NCBI GenBank assembly: GCA_002685255.1
Contig: NYWU01000016.1
Location: 201,011 to 265,010, forward strand
Direction of reading: 5' to 3'
Length of the DNA: 64,000 bases
Source: Idiomarinaceae bacterium
GTDB lineage: Bacteria > Pseudomonadota > Gammaproteobacteria > Enterobacterales > Alteromonadaceae
How positions within the stretch are numbered: position 1 is the stretch's first letter; every line of letters starts with the position of its first letter. The position numbers and the translations under genes were made by a program. The notes under the pieces are model-generated. The model was not told where the DNA came from, did no database searches, and worked only from the letters and a program-made list of their open reading frames with translations. This document shows, piece by piece, positions 23,243-34,906 of this stretch.

Positions 23243-23309
23243 TCCTGTTGTCACATTTGTAACGGGTATGTTAAGTAGCGTTAAACTCAAAGGCTGTAGC
23301 CAAATTTGT

Positions 23310-23337
23310 TTGCATTTAGCAGGCAGATCTTTATACT
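23310..23337 (+). promoter_or_regulatory. Promoter candidate for the atp operon
   Basis: TTGCAT (23310-23315) and TATACT (23332-23337) are separated by 16 bp. They lie in the 160-bp gap between parB and atpI, the only sizeable gap before the ATP synthase genes. Confidence 0.6.
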
Positions 23338-23403
23338 AGCGCGAGTTTATTTGCGCCTGTTTAAAAATAGGTCAACAACCAAATTTTGAGAAAAGGTTCA
23401 ATA

Positions 23404-23790
23404 GTGACTCAGCCACTTGCTTTGGCAGGAAAAAAACTAGCACGAAAAACGGTTTTGAGTCAGTTAGTTGTGTCAGTAGGCACAGCCATTTTAGCCTTTT
23501 TAGTTGGTCAAACTGATGCTGCAATGGCAGCTTTCTTGGGTAGCCTATCAGCAATACTACCCAATGCATTGTTTGGCTGGATAGCGTTTAGATATGCGGG
23601 CGCACGAGCAAACCAACAAGTGGTAAAGAGCTTTTTTGTTGGTGAAGGCGTCAAGCTAATACTTACAGCAGTGCTGCTTAGTTTAGTTTTACTGCTTACA
23701 GATTCTAATGCATTGTGGTTATTAACCGGCTTTATTTTAGCCGTTGTTGCACAGTGGATTGCACCGATTTTGTTTTTAAAATCAACGTAA
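23404..23790 (+). CDS. atpI: ATP synthase protein I
   Basis: A 128-residue membrane protein that assists assembly of the c-ring. Four hydrophobic segments are visible, with the family pattern GSLSAILPNALFGWIAFRYAG in the middle. I chose the GTG at 23404 because AAAAGG lies 8 bases upstream; the frame is open to a TTG at 23386. It leads the atp operon, 12 bases before atpB. Confidence 0.88.
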   Translation: MTQPLALAGKKLARKTVLSQLVVSVGTAILAFLVGQTDAAMAAFLGSLSAILPNALFGWIAFRYAGARANQQVVKSFFVGEGVKLILTAVLLSLVLLLTDSNALWLLTGFILAVVAQWIAPILFLKST

Positions 23791-24600
<810 letters not shown>

Positions 24601-24639
24601 GTTTTGTTTTACTTTTATTTTTTAACTTTAATCTACTGA

Positions 24640-24912
<273 letters not shown>

Positions 24913-24949
24913 GCGCGATTCGACGGTCACCAAATAAAGGAGGTCCGTT

Positions 24950-25420
24950 GTGGATATCAACGCTACTATAATTGGACAATCGATCGCGTTCGCCGTGTTC
25001 GTGTGGTTCTGCATGAAGTTCGTGTGGCCACCGATCATCAACGCAATTGAAGAGCGTCAGAAGAAAATTGCTGATGGTCTCAATGCTGGTGAACGTGCTC
25101 AAAAAGATTTAGAGAAAGCCCAGGAAGACATCGCTGAGCAGCTTAAAGAGGCTAAACAGCAAGCGGCTGAAATCATTGAACAGGCTAAAAAGCGTGGCGC
25201 TAAAATCGTCGAAGACGAGACTCAGCGTGGACACGAAGAGCGCGAGAAAATCGTCGCGTCTGGTCATGAGGAAGTCGAAGCTGAACGCCATCGCGCTCGT
25301 GAAGAGTTGCGTAAGCAAGTCGCTGTACTGGCTGTTACTGGTGCTCAGAAAATTATTGAGCGTGAAATTGATGAGAACGCTCATCGCGACATCGTTGAAA
25401 AACTCGTCGCTGAACTTTAA
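24950..25420 (+). CDS. atpF: ATP synthase Fo subunit b
   Basis: The peripheral stalk subunit: one N-terminal membrane helix (about residues 5-26) followed by a long charged coiled coil through residue 156. The family phrase [21 protein letters not shown] is intact. The GTG start at 24950 is preceded by a strong AAGGAGG. Homodimeric b is expected since no b' gene is present. Confidence 0.96.
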   Translation: MDINATIIGQSIAFAVFVWFCMKFVWPPIINAIEERQKKIADGLNAGERAQKDLEKAQEDIAEQLKEAKQQAAEIIEQAKKRGAKIVEDETQRGHEEREKIVASGHEEVEAERHRAREELRKQVAVLAVTGAQKIIEREIDENAHRDIVEKLVAEL

Positions 25421-25437
25421 TCAAGGGGTTTGAGCTT

Positions 25438-25971
25438 ATGTCAGAACTGACTACTGTCGCTCGCCCCTACGCAAAAGCAGCTTTTGATTTTGCTTTGCAA
25501 CAAGGAGCGCTCGATAAGTGGGCCGAGATGTTGTCTTTCGCCGCTTCAGTGGCAAAAGATGAACGTATGGCGAGCTTTTTGAGCAGCTCTGCTACCGTTG
25601 GTCGCACGAGTGAAGTGTTTATCGGAGTATGTGGTGACGCATTAACCGAACAAGCACAGAATCTTATTAAGGTAATGGCAGAAAACGAACGTTTAACTGC
25701 CCTGCCAGCGGTGTTGGAACAATTTAACGTGCTTCGTGCAGATTACGAAAAGGAAATTGTCGTAGATGTAACGGGTGCGGTCGAAATGTCGGATGCTCAG
25801 CAAGCTGAGCTTTCTAAGGCACTCGAAGCACGTTTGCAACGCAAAATTAAGCTGAACTGCAGTGTAGATGCGTCAATGATTGGCGGATTAACTATTCAAG
25901 CAGGCGATACCGTCATTGACGGTTCTCTGCGTGGCAAGCTTGAACGGCTTGCTTATGCACTGCAATCCTAA
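25438..25971 (+). CDS. atpH: ATP synthase F1 subunit delta
   Basis: A 177-residue subunit that links the F1 head to the b stalk (OSCP equivalent). It opens with [18 protein letters not shown], the family signature, and ends with [25 protein letters not shown], the conserved C-terminal strand-turn. Normal length, 17 bases after atpF. Confidence 0.96.
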   Translation: MSELTTVARPYAKAAFDFALQQGALDKWAEMLSFAASVAKDERMASFLSSSATVGRTSEVFIGVCGDALTEQAQNLIKVMAENERLTALPAVLEQFNVLRADYEKEIVVDVTGAVEMSDAQQAELSKALEARLQRKIKLNCSVDASMIGGLTIQAGDTVIDGSLRGKLERLAYALQS

Positions 25972-25985
25972 TTGGGGACTTGAGC

Positions 25986-27527
25986 ATGCAACTGAATTCA
26001 AATGAAATCGCAGAACTAATCAAAGAGCGTATTGAGAAGTTCGAAGTCACCAGCGAAGCGCGTAACGAAGGTACCATCATGTCTGTACAAGACGGTATCA
26101 TTCGCGTTCACGGCCTTGCAGACTGCTTGCAAGGTGAGATGATTGAGCTTCCTGGAAATCGCTACGCTATCGCATTGAACCTTGAGCGTGACTCTGTTGG
26201 TGCGGTTGTAATGGGCCCTTATGCTGACTTGCAAGAGGGTGTAAAAGTTAAGTCTACAGGTCGTATCCTTGAAGTACCTGTGGGTAATCAACTGCTTGGA
26301 CGTGTCGTTAACACGCTTGGTCAACCTATCGACGGTAAAGGCCCTATCGAAGCAGAAGCTTACGAGCCTGTAGAGAAAATCGCACCGGGCGTTATCGATC
26401 GTCAATCTGTTGATGAGCCTGTTCAAACAGGTTACAAATCAATTGACTCGATGATCCCAGTTGGTCGTGGTCAGCGTGAGTTGATCATCGGTGACCGCCA
26501 AACAGGTAAAACTGCCCTAGCAGTCGACGCAATCATCAACCAGAAAAACTCTGGTATCAAATGTGTTTACGTCGCAATTGGTCAGAAAAACTCAACTATC
26601 TCTGCAGTTGTTCGTAAATTAGAAGAGCATGGCGCAATGGAAAACACCATTGTTGTAGCAGCCTCTGCTTCTGAATCTGCGGCGCTTCAGTACTTGTCAG
26701 CATACTCTGGCTGTACTATGGGTGAGTTCTTCCGTGACCGCGGCGAAGACGCGTTAATTATTTATGATGATTTGTCGAAGCAAGCAGTTGCTTATCGTCA
26801 AATTTCATTGCTACTGCGTCGTCCACCAGGCCGTGAAGCATTCCCTGGTGACGTATTCTATCTACACTCGCGTCTACTTGAGCGTGCTGCTCGTGTTAAC
26901 GCTGACTATGTAGAAAAGCACACCAACGGTGAAGTGAAAGGTAAAACAGGTTCTTTGACCGCATTACCTATCATTGAAACACAAGCGGGCGACGTATCTG
27001 CGTTCGTACCGACTAACGTGATTTCAATCACTGACGGTCAGATCTTCCTTGAAACTGACCTGTTCAACTCAGGTATTCGCCCAGCGGTTAACGCGGGTAT
27101 CTCAGTTTCTCGTGTCGGTGGTGCTGCACAGACTAAGATCATCAAGAAGTTGGGCGGCGGTATCCGTCTTGCCTTGGCTCAGTACCGTGAATTGGCAGCC
27201 TTTGCTCAGTTCGCATCTGACCTTGATGAGTCGACTCGTGCTCAACTTGAGCATGGTCAGCGCGTCACCGAGTTGATGAAGCAGAAGCAATATAAGCCTA
27301 TGAGCGTTGCTCAAATGGCTGTATCAATTTACGCCGTTGAGAAAGGCTTCCTGAAAGATGTGGCTATCGACAAAATCATGGATTTTGAAGAATCTCTGCA
27401 ATCATTCATGGCGAGCGAATACTCTGAGCTGATGGCTGAAATTGATAAAACCGGAAACTATAACGACGACATCGATAGCCAATTGAAAGCGGCACTTGAG
27501 AAATTCAAGCAAACGCAATCATGGTAA
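25986..27527 (+). CDS. atpA: ATP synthase F1 subunit alpha
   Basis: The regulatory nucleotide-binding subunit of the F1 hexamer, 513 residues from the ATG at 25986, as in E. coli. The P-loop is [19 protein letters not shown], and the arginine-finger region reads [15 protein letters not shown] with the conserved SRVGGAAQ start. The frame extends two codons upstream to a TTG, which I judge not used. Confidence 0.98.
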   Translation: MQLNSNEIAELIKERIEKFEVTSEARNEGTIMSVQDGIIRVHGLADCLQGEMIELPGNRYAIALNLERDSVGAVVMGPYADLQEGVKVKSTGRILEVPVGNQLLGRVVNTLGQPIDGKGPIEAEAYEPVEKIAPGVIDRQSVDEPVQTGYKSIDSMIPVGRGQRELIIGDRQTGKTALAVDAIINQKNSGIKCVYVAIGQKNSTISAVVRKLEEHGAMENTIVVAASASESAALQYLSAYSGCTMGEFFRDRGEDALIIYDDLSKQAVAYRQISLLLRRPPGREAFPGDVFYLHSRLLERAARVNADYVEKHTNGEVKGKTGSLTALPIIETQAGDVSAFVPTNVISITDGQIFLETDLFNSGIRPAVNAGISVSRVGGAAQTKIIKKLGGGIRLALAQYRELAAFAQFASDLDESTRAQLEHGQRVTELMKQKQYKPMSVAQMAVSIYAVEKGFLKDVAIDKIMDFEESLQSFMASEYSELMAEIDKTGNYNDDIDSQLKAALEKFKQTQSW

Positions 27528-27582
27528 TTGGCGGTGGCCGCTAATAAGCGGCCATTTGTCGTTGAGTTAAAGGAGAATCATC

Positions 27583-28449
27583 ATGGCCAGCGGTAAAGAG
27601 ATAAAGACACAGATCTCGAGTATCGGTAATACTCAGAAGATCACTAGCGCTATGGAGATGGTGGCTGCGTCAAAAATGAAAAAGGCGCAGGAGCGTATGG
27701 ACGAAAGCCGTCCATATGCCGACACCATTCGCAAAGTGATTGGTCATGTCGCACGCGGAAACATTGAGTACCGTCATCCATTTATGGAAGAACGCGAAGT
27801 GAAGCGTGTGGGCTACATTGTGATTTCTACAGACCGTGGTTTATGTGGTGGCCTTAACTCTAACGAGTTTAAAGCCGTCGTAAAACACGCAAACGAGTGG
27901 AAAGAGCAAGGCGTTGAGGCTGATTTTGCAGCTATCGGAAGCAAAGCAACCGGCTTTTTCAAACGTTTTGGTGGTAAGTTGCAAGCCCAAGTATCGGGTC
28001 TAGGTGACAAGCCAGAACTTAAAGAAATTACGGGTTCTGTCCAAATTATGTTGGACGCTTTTGAAGAAGGCAAAATCGACCGCTTGTACGTGGTGTATAA
28101 CAAGTTCGTTAACACCATGACACAAGAGCCGACCATTCACCAATTGCTGCCATTGCCGCAAGCGGAAAAGGACGAAAATGTCCAAACGGGTAGCTGGGAC
28201 TACTTGTACGAGCCAAACCCTGAAAGCATTCTCGACACGCTTATTCGTCGATATGTTGAGACCCAGGTGTATCAGGGTGTTGTAGATAACTTCGCCAGTG
28301 AGCAAGCTGCTCGTATGATTGCGATGAAAGCTGCAACTGACAATGCTGAAGACCTTATTGATAAGCTTCAGCTGCAGTACAACAAAGCTCGTCAGGCAGC
28401 GATTACGCAAGAAATTTCGGAAATCGTCTCCGGCGCCGAAGCGGTATAA
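27583..28449 (+). CDS. atpG: ATP synthase F1 subunit gamma
   Basis: The central rotor shaft, 288 residues. The N-terminal helix [20 protein letters not shown] and the C-terminal helix [20 protein letters not shown], which together form the coiled coil inside the alpha-beta hexamer, are both complete. Shine-Dalgarno AAAGGAG precedes the ATG. Confidence 0.97.
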   Translation: MASGKEIKTQISSIGNTQKITSAMEMVAASKMKKAQERMDESRPYADTIRKVIGHVARGNIEYRHPFMEEREVKRVGYIVISTDRGLCGGLNSNEFKAVVKHANEWKEQGVEADFAAIGSKATGFFKRFGGKLQAQVSGLGDKPELKEITGSVQIMLDAFEEGKIDRLYVVYNKFVNTMTQEPTIHQLLPLPQAEKDENVQTGSWDYLYEPNPESILDTLIRRYVETQVYQGVVDNFASEQAARMIAMKAATDNAEDLIDKLQLQYNKARQAAITQEISEIVSGAEAV

Positions 28450-28472
28450 CGCGGCAACGGTAAAAGAATTGA

Positions 28473-29876
<1,404 letters not shown>

Positions 29877-29893
29877 CCAACTGGGAGGTTTAA

Positions 29894-30310
29894 ATGGCGA
29901 CACAAACGTTAAATCTGGAAATCGTGAGTGCAGAACGTCGGTTATTTACCGGCGTTGTGCAAACGGTCCAGGTCTCGGGTAGCGAAGGTGAGTTGGGTAT
30001 TTACCCAGGTCACGCGCCTTTACTGACCAAAATCAAGCCAGGTATGGTTCGATTTGTGAGTGAGGAAGGTCAAGAAGAACTGCTGTATGTTGCCGGTGGT
30101 GTTCTTGAAGTGCAGCCAGGTCAGGTGATTGTACTTGCTGATGTTGCCGTACGTGGTGATGAATTGGACGAGCAAGAAGCGGAAGCGGCACGCAAGCGTG
30201 CTGAAGAAGCTATTGCAGATTCAGGTTCAGACATGACGTATGCTGAAGCAATTGCGGAATTATCACGTGCAATGGCGCAGCTTGAGGTTATTCGTAAGCT
30301 TAGACGTTAA
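29894..30310 (+). CDS. atpC: ATP synthase F1 subunit epsilon
   Basis: A 138-residue subunit that regulates and couples rotation. The N-terminal beta-sandwich includes [22 protein letters not shown] without its first residue, and the C-terminal helical arm (about residues 90-138) is the part known to inhibit hydrolysis. It is the last gene of the operon and is followed by a strong terminator. Confidence 0.96.
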   Translation: MATQTLNLEIVSAERRLFTGVVQTVQVSGSEGELGIYPGHAPLLTKIKPGMVRFVSEEGQEELLYVAGGVLEVQPGQVIVLADVAVRGDELDEQEAEAARKRAEEAIADSGSDMTYAEAIAELSRAMAQLEVIRKLRR

Positions 30311-30330
30311 AAATTAGCAAAAAAGCATTT

Positions 30331-30366
30331 AAAAGGCCTTGTTGTTGGTACAACAAGGCCTTTTTT
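30331..30366 (+). terminator. Terminator of the atp operon
   Basis: A 14-bp stem (AAAAGGCCTTGTTG / CAACAAGGCCTTTT) with a TTGGTA loop runs into TTTTTT, 20 bases after atpC. A-rich flanks suggest it may also work in the opposite direction. Confidence 0.93.
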
Positions 30367-30422
30367 GTATGTAGAATATGGGCGAATTTCAACAAAAGAA
30401 TAACAGTAAGGATGCATTGCTT

Positions 30423-31790
30423 ATGAAGCTTCGCGTAATCATTTTGGCAGCAGGTAAAGGAACACGGATGCGTTCGAACCTTCCAAAAGTGTTACATACG
30501 GTTGCTCACAAACCCATGGTGCAACATGTTATTGATTGCGCCAAAGCACTTAATCCCCATGCGATTAATTTAGTTTATGGGCATGGCGGTGAGTTGCTAA
30601 AAGAAGCGATCAACGATGCATCATTGCTCTGGAATGAACAAAAGGAGCAACTGGGTACCGGTCATGCCGTGCAACAAGTCATGGGTGACCTTCAGGCCGA
30701 CGAGAAAGTGGCTATTCTCTATGGTGATGTGCCGTTGTTGATGCCAGAAACACTCAACCAATTGCTTGAAGCAAGTCAACAAACCGCTCTGGGTTTGTTA
30801 ACAATGAAGCTCGATAACCCCACCGGTTATGGTCGTATAATTCGGAACGACATGGGTCATGTAACGGGCATTGTTGAGCAGAAAGACGCTCGCCCTGAAC
30901 AACTGCGCGTCAACGAAGTAAATACAGGGATAATGGTTGCTTCAGGCGATGCGCTCAAGCGTTGGCTCGGCGCGTTATCTAATGACAATGCGCAAGGCGA
31001 ATACTACCTAACCGATATCGTGGCAATGGCGGCAGAGGAAGGTGTTAACATTGCATCGACGCATCCAAGCGCAACTACTGAAGTTGAAGGTGCAAATAAT
31101 CGCGTTCAGCTCGCATCACTCGAGCGCGCATATCAACGGCGTATGGCTGAGCGACTGATGACCGAAGGCGTCACATTGATGGATCCGAATCGATTTGATT
31201 GTCGTGGAACGGTTAAAGTCGGAAGCGATGTCATTATTGATGTCAACGTGGTGCTTGAGGGCGATGTTGAACTTGAAGACGGCGTTGTCATCGAACCTAA
31301 TACGGTCATCAGAAACAGTCGAATTGGCAAAGGCACGCGTGTTAAAGCCAACAGTCATATTGAAGACGCGCAAATAAAAGCAGGCTGCCAAGTGGGTCCT
31401 TTTGCGCGCTTGCGACCCGGCGCTATCCTTGAGAATGGCGCACAAGTGGGTAACTTTGTTGAAATGAAAAAATCACGTTTAGGTGAGGGCTCAAAAGCCG
31501 GTCACCTAACTTATTTGGGTGATACCGAGGTTGGACGCAATGCGAACATTGGCGCCGGCACTATCACCTGCAACTATGATGGTGTTAATAAGTCTAAAAC
31601 CATCATTGGCGATGGCGCGTTTATCGGTTCAAACAGTTCATTAGTGGCACCGGTAACGATTAGCAAGGAAGCAACGGTAGGCGCTGGCTCAGTGATTACA
31701 CGGGATGTAGGTGATAACGAATTGGCGGTCGCTCGTGGAAAACAGCGAAATATTGAGGGCTGGCAACGACCTCAAAAGAAGGAAAAATAA
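30423..31790 (+). CDS. glmU: Bifunctional GlmU
   Basis: GlmU acetylates glucosamine-1-phosphate and then joins it to UTP to give UDP-GlcNAc for peptidoglycan and LPS. The 455 residues from the ATG at 30423 match the family (456 in E. coli). The N-terminal nucleotidyltransferase shows [18 protein letters not shown]. The C-terminal left-handed beta-helix carries the acetyltransferase site ([17 protein letters not shown]). An upstream in-frame ATG at 30378 adds 15 residues with no family match. It is 2 bases before glmS. Confidence 0.96.
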   Translation: MKLRVIILAAGKGTRMRSNLPKVLHTVAHKPMVQHVIDCAKALNPHAINLVYGHGGELLKEAINDASLLWNEQKEQLGTGHAVQQVMGDLQADEKVAILYGDVPLLMPETLNQLLEASQQTALGLLTMKLDNPTGYGRIIRNDMGHVTGIVEQKDARPEQLRVNEVNTGIMVASGDALKRWLGALSNDNAQGEYYLTDIVAMAAEEGVNIASTHPSATTEVEGANNRVQLASLERAYQRRMAERLMTEGVTLMDPNRFDCRGTVKVGSDVIIDVNVVLEGDVELEDGVVIEPNTVIRNSRIGKGTRVKANSHIEDAQIKAGCQVGPFARLRPGAILENGAQVGNFVEMKKSRLGEGSKAGHLTYLGDTEVGRNANIGAGTITCNYDGVNKSKTIIGDGAFIGSNSSLVAPVTISKEATVGAGSVITRDVGDNELAVARGKQRNIEGWQRPQKKEK

Positions 31791-31792
31791 TT

Positions 31793-33625
31793 ATGTGCGG
31801 TATTGTAGGAGCGACGTCTGAACGACGTGTAAGCGGAATTTTATTAGAGGGCCTGAAGCGGCTTGAGTATCGTGGTTATGATTCAGCGGGAATCGCTGTT
31901 ATCGATAAGTCTCAGCACTTACAAACCATAAAACGTACAGGTAAAGTGCAAGCGTTGGCGGACGCGATTGAAGAGACGCCAGTAGACGGAACCATCGGAA
32001 TTGCACATACGCGTTGGGCGACCCATGGTGGCGTGACCGAACGCAATGCTCACCCTCACCTATCAGAGCACGAAATTGCAGTGGTGCATAACGGCATCAT
32101 CGAAAACCATGAGACTTTGCGCGAGCAACTACAAGCGTTGGGTTACGAGTTTGTAAGCCAGACTGACACCGAAGTGATTGCTCACCTTATCCATCATGAA
32201 CGCAAAACTCACAACGACCTACTCGATGCGTTAAAAGCCGCTGTAAGGCAGCTTGAGGGTGCTTATGGCACTGTGGTAATGGATACAAAAGATCCTGAAC
32301 GATTAGTGGTTGCGCGTTCAGGTAGCCCGCTTGTTATCGGTGTTGGCATCGGTGAAAACTTTGTGGCGTCTGACCAATTAGCGCTATTACCAGTTACCCG
32401 CAAGTTTATTTATCTCGAAGAAGGTGACGTTGCTGATATTAATCGCACCGATATCAAAATTTACGATAGCGCTGATGAGTCGGTTGAGCGCGAAGTGGTC
32501 GATTCTGATGTCAATTACGACGCAGGTGGTAAAGGTCAGTATCGCCATTTCATGTTAAAAGAAATTCATGAACAGCCTATTGCCGTTCGTAACGCACTCG
32601 AGGGCCGGTTATCTGAGAGCACGGTACTTGACGATGCGTTCGGCGAAGGCGCAGCCGAGTTATTTAAGACGGTTGAGCATGTCCAAATCATTGCTTGTGG
32701 TACCAGTTACCATGCGGGCATGGTGGCAAAATACTGGCTTGAATCAATGGCAAACATCTCGTGTAATGTAGAGATAGCCTCTGAGTTCAGGTATCGCCAG
32801 TCGTTTGTGCGCCCTAACAGTCTGCTTGTGACTATCTCGCAAAGTGGCGAAACGGCGGATACGCTCGCAGCGCTTCGTCTCTCAAAAGAAATGGGCTATC
32901 GAGGCAGTCTGACGATTTGTAACGTCGCAACCTCGTCCATGGTACGTGAATCCGATCTTGCCTTTATGACGCGTGCTGGCGCAGAAATCGGCGTCGCATC
33001 AACGAAAGCATTTACTACCCAGCTTACGGGGCTATTAATGCTCACCGTTGCGATTGGTAAGTACCGTGGCATGAACGAACAACAGCAATCCGCTATTGTA
33101 AAAGCGTTACAAACCTTACCTGCTAAACTCGAAGAAGCGGTTGAACTCGATGCCGAAATTGAAGCACTCGCGCCCGATTTTGCAAGCAAGGATCATAGTC
33201 TATTCCTTGGACGTGGTAATCAATACCCAATAGCCATGGAAGGTGCATTAAAGCTCAAGGAGATCTCGTATATTCACGCAGAAGCGTATGCAGCAGGTGA
33301 ACTTAAGCATGGTCCATTAGCGTTAATCGACGAAGAAATGCCAGTTATCGTCGTTGCACCTAACAACGAGTTGCTCGAGAAGCTCAAATCCAACGTTGAA
33401 GAAGTGCGCGCTCGTGGCGGCATTATGTATGTGTTCTCTGATAAAAACGCACGCTTCACTAGTGATGACACGATGAATGTCTTAAATGTCTGTCACTGTG
33501 ATGAAGTCATCGCGCCTATCGTATACACCATTCCTCTGCAGTTGTTGTCGTACTACGTGGCCATCATTAAAGGCACCGATGTCGACCAACCAAGAAACCT
33601 TGCGAAGTCAGTGACGGTTGAATAA
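31793..33625 (+). CDS. glmS: Glucosamine-6-phosphate synthase
   Basis: GlmS makes glucosamine-6-phosphate from fructose-6-phosphate and glutamine. The 610-residue protein starts MCGIVGA, exposing the catalytic Cys2 of the glutaminase domain. Two SIS isomerase domains follow (ACGTSYHAG and [19 protein letters not shown]). The C-terminus [13 protein letters not shown] is invariant. Its last codons form the TnsD recognition region of the attTn7 site in many bacteria. The cluster found directly downstream fits use of that site. Confidence 0.97.
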   Translation: MCGIVGATSERRVSGILLEGLKRLEYRGYDSAGIAVIDKSQHLQTIKRTGKVQALADAIEETPVDGTIGIAHTRWATHGGVTERNAHPHLSEHEIAVVHNGIIENHETLREQLQALGYEFVSQTDTEVIAHLIHHERKTHNDLLDALKAAVRQLEGAYGTVVMDTKDPERLVVARSGSPLVIGVGIGENFVASDQLALLPVTRKFIYLEEGDVADINRTDIKIYDSADESVEREVVDSDVNYDAGGKGQYRHFMLKEIHEQPIAVRNALEGRLSESTVLDDAFGEGAAELFKTVEHVQIIACGTSYHAGMVAKYWLESMANISCNVEIASEFRYRQSFVRPNSLLVTISQSGETADTLAALRLSKEMGYRGSLTICNVATSSMVRESDLAFMTRAGAEIGVASTKAFTTQLTGLLMLTVAIGKYRGMNEQQQSAIVKALQTLPAKLEEAVELDAEIEALAPDFASKDHSLFLGRGNQYPIAMEGALKLKEISYIHAEAYAAGELKHGPLALIDEEMPVIVVAPNNELLEKLKSNVEEVRARGGIMYVFSDKNARFTSDDTMNVLNVCHCDEVIAPIVYTIPLQLLSYYVAIIKGTDVDQPRNLAKSVTVE

Positions 33626-33660
33626 CCGTCACTGCGCTTTGGTTTATGAATGTGGCTTAG
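33580..33660 (+). other. Putative attTn7 site
   Basis: The glmS 3' end (codons for [10 protein letters not shown]) and about 35 bases after the stop correspond to the region where Tn7-type elements recognise glmS and insert. No Tn7 end or transposition gene is present in the window. The label rests on position and glmS conservation, plus the atypical cluster downstream. Confidence 0.5.
33609..33634 (+). terminator. 11-bp inverted repeat over the glmS stop codon
   Basis: CAGTGACGGTT (33609-33619) and AACCGTCACTG (33624-33634) pair perfectly around a GAAT loop, with the TAA stop inside the hairpin. The sequence after it is only weakly T-rich (CGCTTTGGTTT). It may act as a terminator or as an mRNA 3' end structure. 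Confidence 0.55.
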
Positions 33661-33728
33661 CAATAAAGTTTCATACTTGGTGTGGTGTTACGCTCATCGT
33701 AATAGATAGCATATTCGTATTGCGGCAT
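33657..33728 (-). CDS. Possible 23-residue ORF
   Basis: Reading the minus strand, ATG at 33728 is preceded by CAGGAG at a 9-base spacing and opens a 23-codon frame ending in TAA (MPQYEYAIYYDERNTTPSMK and LYC). The frame is also open upstream for 14 codons that encode a hydrophobic run. It may be a micro-protein, or the remaining 3' end of a decayed gene. I do not recognise it. It is listed because the ribosome binding site is good. Confidence 0.25.
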   Translation of the reverse strand: MPQYEYAIYYDERNTTPSMKLYC

Positions 33729-33812
33729 CCTGTAATTCTCCTGAAAAATCAGAGCAGTTATAACTAGAACATTCCGTTAAACTAAAACAGAGCTAGAGCT
33801 GAACTTACGAAC

Positions 33813-33870
33813 TAAGCCCAAGCGTCGCTTGCGACGCGACAAACCGGACGCCTTAAGCGTTCCAACTTTT
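33813..33870. repeat. Hairpins after the 55-residue ORF
   Basis: A stem GCGTCGC-TT-GCGACGC at about 33821-33836 is followed by an imperfect palindrome around GGACGCCTTAAGCGTTCC and a run of six T residues (plus sense). The structures lie at the 3' end of the minus-strand cluster and may terminate transcription, although no T-run follows in the minus direction. Confidence 0.45.
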
Positions 33871-34038
33871 TTAGCTATTTCCCTCAGCAATGAGTTGACC
33901 AACAGTTCTCCTAGCTTGATCATCTAATCGCTTTAACAAACCAATATCGGACGTATAATTATGTCTTGATTGTTGCGTCTCGGTGGTCTTTGTTGGTTTT
34001 ACCCTGTTATAGGGATTTCGTTCGCCGCTATTAATCAT
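33871..34038 (-). CDS. 55-residue protein of unknown function, third gene of cluster
   Basis: A short frame not seen at a 60-codon cut-off. It starts at ATG 34038 and ends with TAA at 33871-33873. The start overlaps the stop of the lipoprotein gene (ATGATTAA), an arrangement typical of translational coupling. The N-terminal half is polar and Thr/Gln/Arg-rich (VKPTKTTETQQSRHNYTS). The C-terminal half could form a charged amphipathic helix (DIGLLKRLDDQARRTVGQ). There is no signal peptide, membrane helix or Cys. I do not recognise the family. A chance frame is possible, but overlap, length and absence of competing frames favour a gene. Confidence 0.5.
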   Translation of the reverse strand: MINSGERNPYNRVKPTKTTETQQSRHNYTSDIGLLKRLDDQARRTVGQLIAEGNS

Positions 34039-34906
34039 CTTTAAATGAGTGAAAAGTTATATGATTTATTTTTTCTACCTTTTTTTCGCAGTAGTTAATA
34101 AGGTTTGTGTTATTTTTAAGCTCAGCTTGGATTTTCAATGTTGCTTTTAGACGTCCTTTATTAGAAATTTCTTCTGTTTCGCTAAGGGGCTGAATTTTTT
34201 GACTTGAGATGTGTGAGTCGAAATATTCTTTATTTAACTTTGCTTTTTGGTCTGAAAGTACACCATTACAAAATTGCAATAGGGAAGCATATTCTTCTTC
34301 ACGCTCAGCAGGTAAGTTATTTAAATAAGATTTGAAAACCATTATATGATAGGTCTCATGTACGATCTTTCCCGCTGCCTCAAGGGCTTGATGAGGGAAC
34401 AACTTGGGATTGCAGAAGTTTACAGGATAGAAAAATCGGTGTGTATTATCATCTGTGCTTGATTCAGTAATTGAAAAGTTTTCTTTCGGCGTAAAGTAAA
34501 TCTCAATTGAGATGTCGCTGCGGGGAAGAATTTCTTTTGCAACTGTTTTACTTAAATTAAGGCTCAAGTTGGTATAACGTTCTCGGCACTGACGTTGCTC
34601 ATTATGTACAAAGAATGAGATATTTCCCCACCGGGCATTGAAATTTACTAGTTTCGAAAAATCTAAATGTCTATCGAAGTCTTTAAGCGCTACATTAGTT
34701 TTGGAAGATTGAAACGCCGAAGTAGTTACGATGTCGCCTCTATTATATTCGACGACGTGGTAAATGGTCTCGTAATTATCAGGTGTCGCAATTTTAGTAG
34801 AGGAACAACCAGTAGCCGTTAACAAAACTAGCACTAAGATTAATTTTGTAAGTTTGATTTTTAGAAAAGATGGAGGTAAATCCCTCCATCGCATAGGTTT
34901 TAGCAT
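34031..34906 (-). CDS. Lipoprotein with HETYH zinc-protease-like motif
   Basis: A 291-residue protein. The N-terminus carries a positively charged stretch, a hydrophobic run (LTKLILVLVLLTATGC) and a lipobox LTATGC, so the mature chain should begin at Cys34 as a lipoprotein. At about residues 180-184 lies HETYH, a match to HExxH, within a helix-like segment ALEAAGKIVHETYHIMVF. Acidic residues (REEEYA) follow about 15 residues later and could supply a third ligand. No overall family is recognised. The start overlaps the previous gene by 7 bases (ATGCTAA). Base composition is lower in GC than in neighbouring housekeeping genes. Confidence 0.7.
   Translation of the reverse strand: MLKPMRWRDLPPSFLKIKLTKLILVLVLLTATGCSSTKIATPDNYETIYHVVEYNRGDIVTTSAFQSSKTNVALKDFDRHLDFSKLVNFNARWGNISFFVHNEQRQCRERYTNLSLNLSKTVAKEILPRSDISIEIYFTPKENFSITESSTDDNTHRFFYPVNFCNPKLFPHQALEAAGKIVHETYHIMVFKSYLNNLPAEREEEYASLLQFCNGVLSDQKAKLNKEYFDSHISSQKIQPLSETEEISNKGRLKATLKIQAELKNNTNLINYCEKKVEKINHITFHSFKDD
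34869..34890 (-). other. mRNA hairpin at the start of the lipoprotein gene
   Basis: GATGGAGG (34869-34876) and CCTCCATC (34883-34890) form a perfect 8-bp stem with a 6-base loop inside the first 13 codons of the lipoprotein gene. In the transcript it occludes the only GGAGG of this stretch and lies just after the ATGCTAA overlap. This could limit initiation unless ribosomes arrive from the upstream gene. Confidence 0.5.

Noticed and set aside
26016..26426. 136-codon open frame opposite atpA
   Set aside because: Antisense to a highly conserved gene and without protein similarity; similar shadow frames oppose atpG and oxidative-stress genes.
33780..33870. Possible integron attC site after the cluster
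   Set aside because: There are hairpins, but neither the GTTRRRY nor the RYYYAAC core fits, and no integrase or cassette series is present.
33626..34030. Tn7 end sequences or transposition genes beside glmS
   Set aside because: No terminal TGTGGG/CCCACA-type repeats, TnsB-site series or tns genes seen; only the attachment-site position supports an insertion.
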